6,725 nucleotides of DNA from Methanobacteriota archaeon (GTDB lineage Archaea > Halobacteriota > Methanosarcinia > Methanosarcinales > Methanosarcinaceae), in NCBI GenBank assembly GCA_030837265.1, contig JAUPKV010000518.1:1-6725 (forward strand), written 5' to 3'. Below are positions 1 to 6,258 of the stretch, piece after piece (position 1 is the stretch's first letter; each line of letters begins with the position of its first letter). The notes under the pieces are model-generated. The model saw nothing but the letters and a program-made list of their open reading frames with translations, was not told where the DNA came from and made no database searches. Both the position numbers and the translations under genes were made by a program.

Positions 1-18
1 AGATTGTAAACCTATCTG

Positions 19-231
19 TCACCATGCTACCTTATATCCGAAAACCGCATCCTGACATCCCTGACACAGTCCGGAATTCTCGAATTCTTTAACAAATACT
101 TCATTTCTGAATTCTTTTGTGTGAACTCTATCGGCACATAGAGGACATCTACAATTTTTAACCTTAGAAAGTTCGCGCCTAAATCCTAAAGCTCTCAGAA
201 AAGCTTTTTTTTCAATATTTATATCAATCAC
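19..231 (-). CDS. Small CxxC/CxxC zinc-ribbon-like protein, phage or plasmid type
   Basis: The 70-residue product carries CRCPLC at about residues 27-32 and CQGC at about 56-59. Such pairs are expected to bind one zinc ion. The segment between them, with EFRNEV, KEFENSGLCQGCQD and AVFGY, resembles a short conserved pattern (FRDE...REF..SGLCQ.CQD..FG) that I know from small uncharacterised proteins of phages, proviruses and plasmids. That likeness is from memory, not a search. No catalytic domain, signal peptide or membrane segment is visible. The start is GTG (229-231), because no ATG lies in frame before the upstream stop. The Shine-Dalgarno-like GAGGTGAT overlaps this GTG, so initiation is unusual or the start is further in. 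It is divergent from the next gene. Its function is unknown; it may be a remnant of an integrated element. Confidence 0.6.
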   Translation of the reverse strand: MIDINIEKKAFLRALGFRRELSKVKNCRCPLCADRVHTKEFRNEVFVKEFENSGLCQGCQDAVFGYKVAW

Positions 232-254
232 CTCACAGTTTCGTTATAAAGCAT
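228..254 (-). other. Possible 8-codon leader ORF overlapping the GTG start at 229-231
   Basis: On the minus strand an ATG at 252-254 opens the short frame MLYNETVR. It closes with a TGA at 228-230 that overlaps the GTG of the zinc-ribbon ORF as GTGA. This geometry is typical of translational coupling. The GAGGTGAT at the junction matches the anti-Shine-Dalgarno end of archaeal 16S rRNA. A TATA-like TTTATAA also lies inside the frame (244-250), so it may be promoter DNA and not translated. Confidence 0.2.
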
Positions 255-432
255 ATTGATTAACAAGTCACTCAAAAATAAGAAGCAAAAATGCTTGTAT
301 CCAATTACTCATATACGACACATTGAGGACACAAGTACCTAAAATAAGAAACACGAGTATGGCTACATCCTCAGCATCATGTGCTAAAAGAAAGATAGGA
401 GACTCCTGCTCTGGGACGCATATGCCAGGTAT

Positions 433-792
433 ATGTGTGCTGAGGCCTCTTTTGAAGAAGATAGTACGCGTTTCAGGTACATGGTTATTGCAGCTGCAGG
501 AAAGCTTGAAAAAGCAGTTCTTAGCCTTGACGTCGGAGATATCGAACTTAAAGCTTATGCCTTTTATTTCATGGGTCTATTTTACTGCAGAGCGCGCCAC
601 TTTCGGAAAGCTGCGGAAAAACTTGAAGAATGCCTGAAACTCAAAACTCCAGATGAGGTAAAGAAACCTGCGTCCCTGCTTCTCGAAAGTATTCGTTCGG
701 GCCCTCTTAGACCCTCCTGGTGGAGATGGTGGCTTGGCACCGAAACAAACGGATTGGTAAAAAAGCATGTTTCAGATTTATGTTCCTTTTAA
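433..792 (+). CDS. TPR-like protein, N-terminal part of an apparently frameshifted gene
   Basis: The reading frame gives 119 residues. Residues about 38-71 fit one degenerate tetratricopeptide unit, with small residues and aromatics at the expected spacing (FMGLFYCRARHFRKAAEKLEE). A tryptophan-rich turn follows (PSWWRWWLG, about 94-102), and then an unremarkable tail ending at 792. The frame is open back to 388 and reads protein-like there (LLLWDAYARYMCAEASF), so ATG 433 may not be the true start. A TAA at 385-387 blocks further extension, and no convincing ribosome site precedes 433. The last 24 codons overlap the next frame, which supplies the membrane helices one would expect after the Trp-rich turn. 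I infer that the two frames are halves of one gene. The family is not identified; the function may be protein-protein contact at the membrane. Confidence 0.55.
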   Translation: MCAEASFEEDSTRFRYMVIAAAGKLEKAVLSLDVGDIELKAYAFYFMGLFYCRARHFRKAAEKLEECLKLKTPDEVKKPASLLLESIRSGPLRPSWWRWWLGTETNGLVKKHVSDLCSF

Positions 793-1145
793 TATTCGTT
801 CTGCTGCTTTCTCATCCCGCAGCATCATCCATACCGATTATTTCCTGGGTAGCCTCTTTAAAAGCACATTTACTTTCATCATTTGGTATAGAGTATATTT
901 CATGGGCAGTCTACGGCAAAGAATATTTAATCTTAATCCTGTTTTCATTTACTGTTCTACTGACTCCGGCGCTTAGATTTGATCGGGAAAGAAGGGAAGA
1001 ACTTGAGCTTGAGGTTTTGACTCCTCCTGCTCCGAATTTTGATATTCCTGCATCAATTTTGGACGAGTTCACGGAAAGTCTTGAAAAAAACCGGTTCTCT
1101 CCGGAACCTATGGACGAAAGAATAGAAAAACTTGTAGAATTCTGA
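720..1145 (+). CDS. Two-helix membrane protein, C-terminal part of the frameshifted TPR-like gene
   Basis: The frame gives 141 residues from GTG 720. Two hydrophobic segments are visible: about residues 17-32 (FRFMFLLIFVLLL) and 69-86 (YLILILFSFTVLLTPAL). They are separated by about 35 residues that include PIISWVASLKAHLL. The tail is charged and Pro-rich (DRERREELELE, then PPAPNFDIP), ends in acidic helix-like sequence and probably lies in the cytoplasm. The GTG at 720 has no good Shine-Dalgarno motif and lies inside the upstream frame. If translation shifts by -1 at 759-765, the product is about 237 residues: a TPR-like domain, a Trp-rich linker, two membrane helices and the tail. Whether the separate GTG start is ever used cannot be told from sequence. 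I do not recognise the family. Confidence 0.55.
   Translation: MEMVAWHRNKRIGKKACFRFMFLLIFVLLLSHPAASSIPIISWVASLKAHLLSSFGIEYISWAVYGKEYLILILFSFTVLLTPALRFDRERREELELEVLTPPAPNFDIPASILDEFTESLEKNRFSPEPMDERIEKLVEF
759..765 (+). other. A AAA AAG slippery heptamer at the frame junction
   Basis: In the upstream frame the codons at the junction are GTA AAA AAG. The heptamer A AAA AAG is therefore exactly in the X XXY YYZ phase, as at the E. coli dnaX -1 frameshift site. A -1 slip continues directly into GCA TGT TTC, the membrane-helix frame. A one-base loss from an ancestral run of seven A gives the same picture. I see no strong stimulatory stem-loop just downstream, which favours mutation or sequencing error over programmed shifting. 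Confidence 0.4.
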
Positions 1146-1163
1146 AGCCACAAAAAGCAAATG

Positions 1164-1170
1164 TATTTAA
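1164..1170 (+). promoter_or_regulatory. Probable TATA box of the kae1-bud32 operon
   Basis: TATTTAA is preceded by the purine-rich AAAAAGCAAA, which could serve as a BRE. It lies about 70 nt before the TTG start. Archaeal spacing puts transcription initiation near 1190-1195, giving a leader of about 45 nt. Confidence 0.4.
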
Positions 1171-1194
1171 GTTCTTTCCTGCATTACGGAGGCA

Positions 1195-1221
1195 GTGACA
1201 GCAAGCAGAAAAAAGGACTGA
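1195..1221 (+). other. Possible 8-codon leader ORF before kae1-bud32
   Basis: GTG at 1195 opens the frame VTASRKKD, which closes with TGA at 1219-1221. That TGA abuts the AAGGAG ribosome site of the main gene. It lies in the same frame as the main TTG start and within a few nucleotides of the predicted transcription start. It could be chance. Confidence 0.15.
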
Positions 1222-1236
1222 AGGAGACCGTAAACT

Positions 1237-2880
1237 TTGAAAAACACGTTCATCCTTGGAATTGAAGGTACTGCATGGAACCTGAGTGCCGCAATCGTAA
1301 ATGAAACCGAGATTATTGCCGAGGTAACTGAGACCTATAATCCCCCTGCGGGAGGAATTCATCCCAGGGAAGCAGCCCAGCACCATGCAAAATATGCAGC
1401 TAGTGTAATTAAAAAACTTCTTGCAGAGGCAAAAGGAAAAGGAGTTGAGCCTTCAAAAATTTCCGGAATTGCTTTTTCCCAGGGTCCCGGACTTGGACCA
1501 TGCCTGAGAACAGTTGCAACGGCGGCAAGAATGCTTTCCCTTTCCCTTGAGGTCCCTTTAATAGGGGTCAACCACTGCATAGCCCATATTGAAATCGGGA
1601 TCTGGAGAACTGAAGCACGGGATCCGATTGTACTTTACGTCAGTGGAGCCAATTCCCAGGTTATATCATATATGGGGGGGAAGTACAGGGTTTTTGGAGA
1701 GACTCTGGACATTGGGCTGGGAAATGCCCTGGATAAATTCGCCCGCGGGGCAGGTTTGCCTCATCCCGGTGGACCAAAGATTGAAGCATACGCAAAGCAG
1801 TCAAAAAGTTATATCCCACTCCCTTACGTTATAAAAGGAATGGACCTCTCTTTTTCCGGGCTTTCTACGGCCGCAAGCGAAGCGTTGAAAAGAGCTTCTC
1901 TGGAAGATGTCTGTTACTCTTACCAGGAAACGGCTTTTGCAATGGTTGTGGAAGTTGCGGAGCGAGCCCTTGCCCACACCGGGAAAAAAGAGGTACTATT
2001 AGCCGGAGGGGTAGGAGCGAATACACGACTCCGGGAGATGTTGAACAATATGTGCGAAGCCAGGTGCGCAAAGTTCTATGTACCGGAAAAACGCTTTATG
2101 GGAGACAATGGGACAATGATTGCATATACGGGGCTGCTCATGTACAAGTCCGGAAATACTCTCTCCCTTGAAGATTCCCGTGTAAACCCTAGCTTCAGGA
2201 CAGATGATGTAAAAGTGACCTGGATTAAGGAAGAAAAGATGAAAAAGATTCCTGAGATCTCCTCGGAAGCTTTTCTCAAAATCCCTCCGGGGGAAATGCT
2301 GGATAACGGGGCTGAAGCTTTAGTATACCTTGAAGAAGGGCCCGATGGAAAGAAAGTGCTTGTTAAGGAAAGGGTCCCGAAGGTTTATCGGCATAAAGAG
2401 ATAGACGAGATGATCCGGAAAGAGAGAAACCGGACTGAAGCCAGGCTTATGTCAGAAGCGCGCCGCAGTGGAGTTTCCACACCTATCATCTATGATGTAG
2501 AAGATTTCAAGTTGCAAATGCAGTATATTGAAGGGGTTCCCATAAAATACCTTATCACTCCTATGATATCCGAAAAAGTTGGAGAACTTGTCGGAAAGCT
2601 ACATACTTCGGGTATTGTGCATGGAGACCTGACCACTTCAAATCTCCTGCTTGCTGGTGAAAGGCTATATCTCCTTGATTTCGGACTTGCATATTTTGAT
2701 AAAGGACTTGAAGCACGGGGAGTGGATGTACATGTGCTTTTCCAGACTTTTGAGAGCACTCATAATGCCCACGAAGCCCTCGTTGAGGCTTTTAAAAAAG
2801 GTTATCAAAGAACTTTTATAGATTCAGAAGATGTACTCAATCGTGTAGAAGAGATAAAAAAGAGGGCACGTTATGCATAA
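1237..2880 (+). CDS. Kae1-Bud32 fusion, tRNA t6A synthesis protein with kinase domain
   Basis: The 547-residue protein joins two KEOPS subunits. Kae1 (about residues 1-330) transfers threonylcarbamoyl from threonylcarbamoyl-AMP to A37 of ANN-decoding tRNAs. Bud32 (about 345-547) is a small RIO-like kinase/ATPase that drives the complex. Kae1 features seen are GIEGTAWN at 8-15, HPREAAQHH at 42-50, the metal-ligand motif HCIAH with H113 and H117, the nucleotide-site GGVGANTRL at 257-265, and D290 in GDNGTM. Bud32 features are GAEALVY at 358-364, Lys377 in VLVKERV, the catalytic HGDLTTSN with D464 and N469, and DFGLA with D481. All key residues are intact. The length and domain order match known euryarchaeal fusions such as that of Methanocaldococcus. 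The start is TTG at 1237, supported by AAGGAG at 1221-1226. The next gene overlaps its 3' end, indicating one operon. Confidence 0.96.
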   Translation: MKNTFILGIEGTAWNLSAAIVNETEIIAEVTETYNPPAGGIHPREAAQHHAKYAASVIKKLLAEAKGKGVEPSKISGIAFSQGPGLGPCLRTVATAARMLSLSLEVPLIGVNHCIAHIEIGIWRTEARDPIVLYVSGANSQVISYMGGKYRVFGETLDIGLGNALDKFARGAGLPHPGGPKIEAYAKQSKSYIPLPYVIKGMDLSFSGLSTAASEALKRASLEDVCYSYQETAFAMVVEVAERALAHTGKKEVLLAGGVGANTRLREMLNNMCEARCAKFYVPEKRFMGDNGTMIAYTGLLMYKSGNTLSLEDSRVNPSFRTDDVKVTWIKEEKMKKIPEISSEAFLKIPPGEMLDNGAEALVYLEEGPDGKKVLVKERVPKVYRHKEIDEMIRKERNRTEARLMSEARRSGVSTPIIYDVEDFKLQMQYIEGVPIKYLITPMISEKVGELVGKLHTSGIVHGDLTTSNLLLAGERLYLLDFGLAYFDKGLEARGVDVHVLFQTFESTHNAHEALVEAFKKGYQRTFIDSEDVLNRVEEIKKRARYA

Positions 2881-3427
2881 GATGGTCTTTGTTACGGGAA
2901 ATAAAGGCAAGTTTGCCGAGGTCAGAGATATTCTGCTGCCTTTCGGAATAGAAGTAATCCAGAACAAAAACGGTTATCCCGAACTTCAAGAAGATGAACT
3001 CGAACCTATTGCAGCCTATGGAGCGCAGATTGTCGCAGATAAGCTGCAAATGCCTGTAATGGTAGACGATTCCGGAATATTCATAAACACATTGAATGGT
3101 TTTCCAGGCCCCTACTCTCGCTTTGTAGAAGATAAACTCGGAAATCCGAAAGTACTCAAATTGATGGAAGGAGAAAAAGACAGGAAAGCTTATTTCAAGA
3201 CCGTAATAGGATACTGCGAACCCGGAAAAGAGCCTCACGTATTTCCTGGTGTAGTGGAAGGGAAAATAGCGTATGAAGAGAGAGGCTCAGGGGGTTTTGG
3301 GTACGATCCTATTTTCGAGTATAACGGTGTTACCTTCGGAGAGCTTGGAGATGCTGAAAAAAACAAAGTATCCCATCGGCGGCGGGCTATAGATAAATTT
3401 ATGGAGTGGTTCAGGAACAGAAATTAG
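2873..3427 (+). CDS. rdgB: XTP/dITP diphosphatase (RdgB/HAM1 family)
   Basis: This 184-residue protein is of the Maf/HAM1 type that hydrolyses XTP, dITP and ITP to monophosphates plus pyrophosphate, keeping deaminated purines out of DNA and RNA. Motifs seen are TGNKGKFAEV at residues 8-17 (substrate phosphate binding), VDDSGIFI at 64-71 with the metal-binding and catalytic acidic pair, NGFPGPYSRF at 75-84, GGFGYDPIF at 140-148, and KNKVSHRRRAI at 163-173. Length and motif order are normal for the family. The ATG at 2873 lies within the last codons of kae1-bud32, overlapping its stop by 8 nt. GAGGG at 2862-2866 gives a good ribosome site for this ATG and not for the second ATG at 2882. Tight overlap implies co-transcription and probably coupled translation. 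The gene symbol is by family; archaeal copies are often left unnamed. Confidence 0.95.
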   Translation: MHKMVFVTGNKGKFAEVRDILLPFGIEVIQNKNGYPELQEDELEPIAAYGAQIVADKLQMPVMVDDSGIFINTLNGFPGPYSRFVEDKLGNPKVLKLMEGEKDRKAYFKTVIGYCEPGKEPHVFPGVVEGKIAYEERGSGGFGYDPIFEYNGVTFGELGDAEKNKVSHRRRAIDKFMEWFRNRN

Positions 3428-3473
3428 TTCTATGTCAGTTCATCAAATATAGCAAAGGACAAGTAACAAATAT

Positions 3474-3487
3474 CAAAATTAATTTTG
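3474..3487. repeat. Perfect 14-bp palindrome CAAAATTAATTTTG
   Basis: It lies 47 nt after the diphosphatase stop, in the 240-nt gap before the surface-protein gene. With no loop it is a poor RNA hairpin, so a DNA-binding site is more likely than a terminator. The AT-rich context makes chance possible. Confidence 0.25.
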
Positions 3488-3559
3488 CTCATATAACTTT
3501 ATATCGTTGATCTAACATATTTATGTATCAGTTGTGAAAAAAAGTTATTATATTTAGTG

Positions 3560-3567
3560 TATAAATT
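3560..3567 (+). promoter_or_regulatory. Candidate TATA box for the surface-protein gene
   Basis: TATAAATT sits about 100 nt before the ATG, which predicts a start near 3590 and a leader of about 78 nt. Other AT-rich stretches nearby (for example around 3497-3504 and 3549-3555) could serve instead, so the assignment is tentative. Confidence 0.3.
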
Positions 3568-3667
3568 AAAAGATTAGATAATCAATATTGGCATTCGTGA
3601 ATAGATACAAACTGGAAAATTTTGAATCTACATTGGATTTAGAACTAAGATTCAGAGGGGAAGATAA

Positions 3668-4903
3668 ATGAGGGGTAAAATTGTGTTCATAGCTGTTGCA
3701 ATGATGTGTCTGATAGGTTCGGTTTCACTCGCAGCTGCACAGATAACAAAAATTGGTACAGGACAAAATCCTGCAATATATAATAATAAAGTAAGCTGGT
3801 CAGATACTGCTGGCTGCATTCATGTATATGATTTAACTGCTAAAAAGGATACAAAAATAGGTTCTTCCAAAGCATCATATCCCGCTATTTATAGCAACAA
3901 ATTAGTTTGGCATGATGAAAGTAGTGGGAAAACAAGGTTAACTGTCTACGACATATCTTCAGGTAGCAAGTCTTACATAACACATAACGTGGACAGTACC
4001 AGCATTCCTAAAATTTACGGAAACCGGATTGTTTGGAGTGCTAATTATAATGAATCAAATTACGATTATAGCATATACATGCGCGACATCTCTGCCTCTA
4101 AACAGACTAAAATAGCTGACGGAAACAACCCTGATATTCATGGGAACAGGATAGTTTATGTCCATTCTGACGAAGATTATCCACAGGTCTACTTGTATGA
4201 TGTTGCAACAAATAACAACACTTTGGTGAGCAACGGTGGAGATCTCTACAACCCACACATTTATGGTAACAAAGTAATCTGGTCCGATTTCTATACCGGA
4301 CAAGGATACATAATAAAGTACAATATAGACACTAAAAAAACAGTAGATGTCACTCATGACGTTAGCTGGAACCCTGATGGTTCCCAAGCTGGGGATGATA
4401 CCGGTTTCAGCAATGCTATTAACGGCGACAAAATCGTATATGCAAAACTTGGTACTGACATGTTTGGCAGTGCTGGAATATATGTTTACTCCATGTCGAC
4501 AGGACAGAGCACTCCATTGATTAATTATGCAAATAACGTATATGCGACCCCTGTAATATATGGTAATACTGTAGCCTGGGGATATACCAGTGGCTGGGAT
4601 AATAAACCTGTTAGTGATAAGAGCATCTATGTCTGCGACCTTGCAGCCAAGCCAGTTGCCTCATTTAAAGCGGACAAAGTATCCGGTACACATTCCTTGC
4701 CTGTAACCTTCACTTACATAGGTACTGGCGGCGGGACCCCAAATTCATATTACTGGGATTTCGGTGACAAAACAGGTTCCAACCACGCTCTGACTGCAAC
4801 CCACACATACACTAAGGCCGGCATATACTCTGTCAGTTTGAAGGTTACCAATTCGGCGGGCAGTAATACTGCAACAAAAACAGCGTATATTAAAGTCAAG
4901 TAA
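3668..4903 (+). CDS. Secreted beta-propeller repeat protein with C-terminal PKD domain
   Basis: The 411-residue protein starts with a Sec signal peptide: MRGK, a hydrophobic core, and likely cleavage in LAAAQ near residue 24. Seven degenerate repeats follow, beginning near residues 35, 72, 114, 155, 196, 249 and 295. Each has a P.IYGN.(I/V)VW opening and an IYVYDL...T.I ending. Seven units suggest one closed seven-bladed propeller. Residues about 328-411 form a PKD domain with the hallmark YYWDFGD at 361-367 and THTYTKAGIYSVSLKVTNSAGS. No C-terminal membrane anchor or S-layer domain is visible, so the protein may be released or held non-covalently at the cell surface. The family is common in Methanosarcina; a binding or adhesion role is assumed, not shown. 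The ATG has the ribosome site GAGGGG at 3655-3660. It appears monocistronic. Confidence 0.9.
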   Translation: MRGKIVFIAVAMMCLIGSVSLAAAQITKIGTGQNPAIYNNKVSWSDTAGCIHVYDLTAKKDTKIGSSKASYPAIYSNKLVWHDESSGKTRLTVYDISSGSKSYITHNVDSTSIPKIYGNRIVWSANYNESNYDYSIYMRDISASKQTKIADGNNPDIHGNRIVYVHSDEDYPQVYLYDVATNNNTLVSNGGDLYNPHIYGNKVIWSDFYTGQGYIIKYNIDTKKTVDVTHDVSWNPDGSQAGDDTGFSNAINGDKIVYAKLGTDMFGSAGIYVYSMSTGQSTPLINYANNVYATPVIYGNTVAWGYTSGWDNKPVSDKSIYVCDLAAKPVASFKADKVSGTHSLPVTFTYIGTGGGTPNSYYWDFGDKTGSNHALTATHTYTKAGIYSVSLKVTNSAGSNTATKTAYIKVK

Positions 4904-4929
4904 GTTCAGCGAAGTTTAGTAAGTTCAGC
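4899..4929 (+). repeat. Short tandem duplication spanning the stop codon
   Basis: The 12-nt unit AGTAAGTTCAGC occurs at 4899-4910 and again at 4918-4929, a 19-nt period. The first copy contains the stop codon of the PKD-protein gene. It looks like a small slippage duplication. Confidence 0.6.
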
Positions 4930-4930
4930 A

Positions 4931-4965
4931 AGATCCCTGAAGGTACGCCTTCCGGGATTTACTCT
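4931..4965 (+). terminator. Hairpin terminator after the PKD surface-protein gene
   Basis: ATCCC (4933-4937) and GAAGG (4939-4943) pair with CCTTC (4948-4952) and GGGAT (4954-4958) around a TACG loop, with one T/C mismatch. A T-rich tract, TTTACTCTTTTAATT, follows. Position, about 30 nt after the stop, and structure fit transcription termination. Confidence 0.7.
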
Positions 4966-5163
4966 TTTAATTCTGGATAAAAGAATTCCAAAAATTAAGG
5001 TTTTTTTAAAGGGATAATATTTTATTTGTTAAACAGCTCTATTATCTATCCTTAGTTTGACAGTACCCACTAATTGATATAGATAATCTATGTATCCTCT
5101 TCAAATTTGATGGGTTTTCGATCACAGGAGAAAGATAACAATATTAAAAAATGTTAATAATGT

Positions 5164-5195
5164 GAAATTGTAACACGATATCTATTTACAATTTC
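5164..5195 (-). terminator. Perfect 10-bp inverted repeat, possible minus-strand terminator
   Basis: GAAATTGTAA (5164-5173) pairs with TTACAATTTC (5186-5195) over a 12-nt loop. It lies about 90 nt past the stop of the minus-strand gene. Read on that strand, it is followed some 12 nt later by a run of six T (5146-5151). A terminator for that gene is plausible; a regulator site or a small-RNA hairpin is not excluded. Confidence 0.4.
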
Positions 5196-5285
5196 CGTGC
5201 GCAAAACCTGGAACTTATTTTTGCTTTGAAATTGAGACTATCAGATGAGGAAATTCCTTAACCTATGCAATGAATTGGTTTCAAG

Positions 5286-6053
5286 TTAAAACTCAAAATT
5301 AGGCTCTTTAATAATGGAATTTAATAATTCTTTTGTAGATTTAATCTGTTCATCGTTTCCATCTACTGCAAGCCAGATAGCGCCCTCAGCTCCACTTACT
5401 CCACCACCTGCAACATGTACTGCACTTGCACCAGTAAGAAGTGAAATTGCTTCGATTTCAGTGACAATTTCACCAGCTACAGGTAGTAAACGAGGCCCAT
5501 GTGAACCTGGAGCATTTAATTTACGTGCTAAAACATTTAAATCATCGTAAACACGTTTTTCAAGTCCTGCAGGAAGTATCAGTCTGACGCGTCGGCCTAC
5601 AACTGCCTGAATCGATGCACCAATAGTTCCGCCGTGCGGATCTCCAATGTAAATGCCTGCCTGTCCTTTTAGAAGGTTCAACGCATTAACACCCTTTAAA
5701 ATCACGTCTCCTTCCTTCAAATCATCCACAACATTCAAAATGGTTTCCCCCTGCTTCCAGATACCATCTTTAATTACTACGTCTCCTGGAAAACCAGTTT
5801 CGTCTTTAATTCGCCCGGAACCGGTTACAGGACCTCCAGGAGGCAGTACAATACCCCTGAAGAACCTTTTTCTTGAAAAATTCTCTTCTTGACCTGTAGA
5901 AGACAATATTTCTTCAGCCACGTAACCGTTTGTAGTTCCAGCAATTATAACAATAGTTCCAGATGCGAGAGCTTCATTTATTGCTGGATGTTTTACCAGA
6001 GCTTTTGCTATTAATCTTTTCCCTGCTGCTGGGGTTATTAAAAACTGTTCCAT
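5286..6053 (-). CDS. Conserved-looking glycine-rich protein of unknown function
   Basis: The 255-residue protein is probably cytosolic, with no signal peptide or membrane helix. Features seen are [17 protein letters not shown] at residues 34-50 (strand-turn-helix with a GTTNG turn); RGIVLPPGG at 66-74; DVVIKDG and later [11 protein letters not shown] at 115-125; [15 protein letters not shown] at 133-147; [12 protein letters not shown] at 157-168; and a Gly-rich [18 protein letters not shown] at 213-230. The many Gly turns after beta-strands suggest a nucleotide- or sugar-phosphate-binding alpha/beta fold; that is inference only. I recall similar uncharacterised proteins in methanogens and other anaerobes but know no tested function. 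The ATG at 6051-6053 has no Shine-Dalgarno motif, and the TATA-like element predicts an almost leaderless message. It is a single gene, convergent with the PKD-protein gene. Confidence 0.88.
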   Translation of the reverse strand: MEQFLITPAAGKRLIAKALVKHPAINEALASGTIVIIAGTTNGYVAEEILSSTGQEENFSRKRFFRGIVLPPGGPVTGSGRIKDETGFPGDVVIKDGIWKQGETILNVVDDLKEGDVILKGVNALNLLKGQAGIYIGDPHGGTIGASIQAVVGRRVRLILPAGLEKRVYDDLNVLARKLNAPGSHGPRLLPVAGEIVTEIEAISLLTGASAVHVAGGGVSGAEGAIWLAVDGNDEQIKSTKELLNSIIKEPNFEF

Positions 6054-6081
6054 TTATATTCATGTCCAATCATTCCTAAAT

Positions 6082-6090
6082 CTATTTAAG
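6082..6090 (-). promoter_or_regulatory. TATA-like box for the 255-residue unknown protein
   Basis: On the minus strand CTTAAATAG is centred about 33 nt before the ATG. Standard archaeal spacing puts transcription initiation near 6060, a leader of only about 6 nt. That agrees with the absence of a ribosome site. Confidence 0.4.
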
Positions 6091-6113
6091 AGCATTCATG
6101 TAATTTATTGTAT

Positions 6114-6137
6114 CTGAGAAGACCTCTGTTTTCTCAG
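6114..6137. repeat. 7-bp inverted repeat upstream of the minus-strand gene
   Basis: CTGAGAA (6114-6120) pairs perfectly with TTCTCAG (6131-6137) across a 10-nt spacer. It sits just upstream of the TATA-like box at 6082-6090, so an operator or activator site is possible. No matching site was seen elsewhere in the window. Confidence 0.3.
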
Positions 6138-6153
6138 CTATTTCTATATCTCC

Positions 6154-6258
6154 ATGATGGTTGAATGTCAGTTATTATCCGTTTTAGAAGCTGATCCAGA
6201 TCTTTATTCTTATTATCAGTATAATCAATCGAAAACTTTATTCTTATTATCAGTATAA
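6154..6258 (+). pseudogene. Short 34-codon frame, probable gene remnant
   Basis: ATG ATG at 6154 opens a frame reading MMVECQLLSVLEADPDLY and then SYYQYNQSKTLF, closing with TAA at 6256-6258. The composition looks protein-like, but no ribosome site precedes it. The 28-bp direct repeat lies inside it with a 34-nt period, so the second copy is read in another frame. This suggests a duplication that damaged an older reading frame. A genuine small protein is possible but less likely. Confidence 0.25.

Larger units (their letters stand above)
4904..5285. other. Non-coding gap between convergent genes
   Basis: This AT-rich stretch holds the end of the tandem duplication, the terminator hairpin, a T7 run at 5001-5007, an ATAGAT/ATCTAT palindrome at 5079-5091 and the perfect inverted repeat at 5164-5195. 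I see no credible gene, tRNA or mobile-element end. It separates two genes that point towards each other. Confidence 0.6.

Noticed and set aside
283..296. AAGCA/TGCTT hairpin with AAAA loop as a terminator or RNA element
   Set aside because: A 5-bp stem in AT-rich DNA without a following T-run is too weak to support.
385..399. Stop codon readthrough or pyrrolysine insertion in the TPR-like gene
   Set aside because: The in-frame stop is TAA, whereas pyrrolysine uses TAG. The nearby TAG (397-399 region) is in another frame.
323..637. 104-codon plus-strand frame starting at TTG 323
   Set aside because: It overlaps the TPR-like frame, has basic low-complexity-like composition without motifs, and reads as a shadow.
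4055..4387. 110-codon minus-strand frame within the propeller gene
   Set aside because: It lies wholly inside a well-supported gene and has no motifs or ribosome site.
5164..5195. Inverted repeat as an insertion-sequence end
   Set aside because: There is no transposase, no matching distant repeat and no target-site duplication.
5314..5892. Two plus-strand frames (5314-5550, 5653-5892) opposite the unknown gene
   Set aside because: Their Ser/Pro/Thr-rich composition is what antisense of a Gly-rich gene yields; they are shadows.
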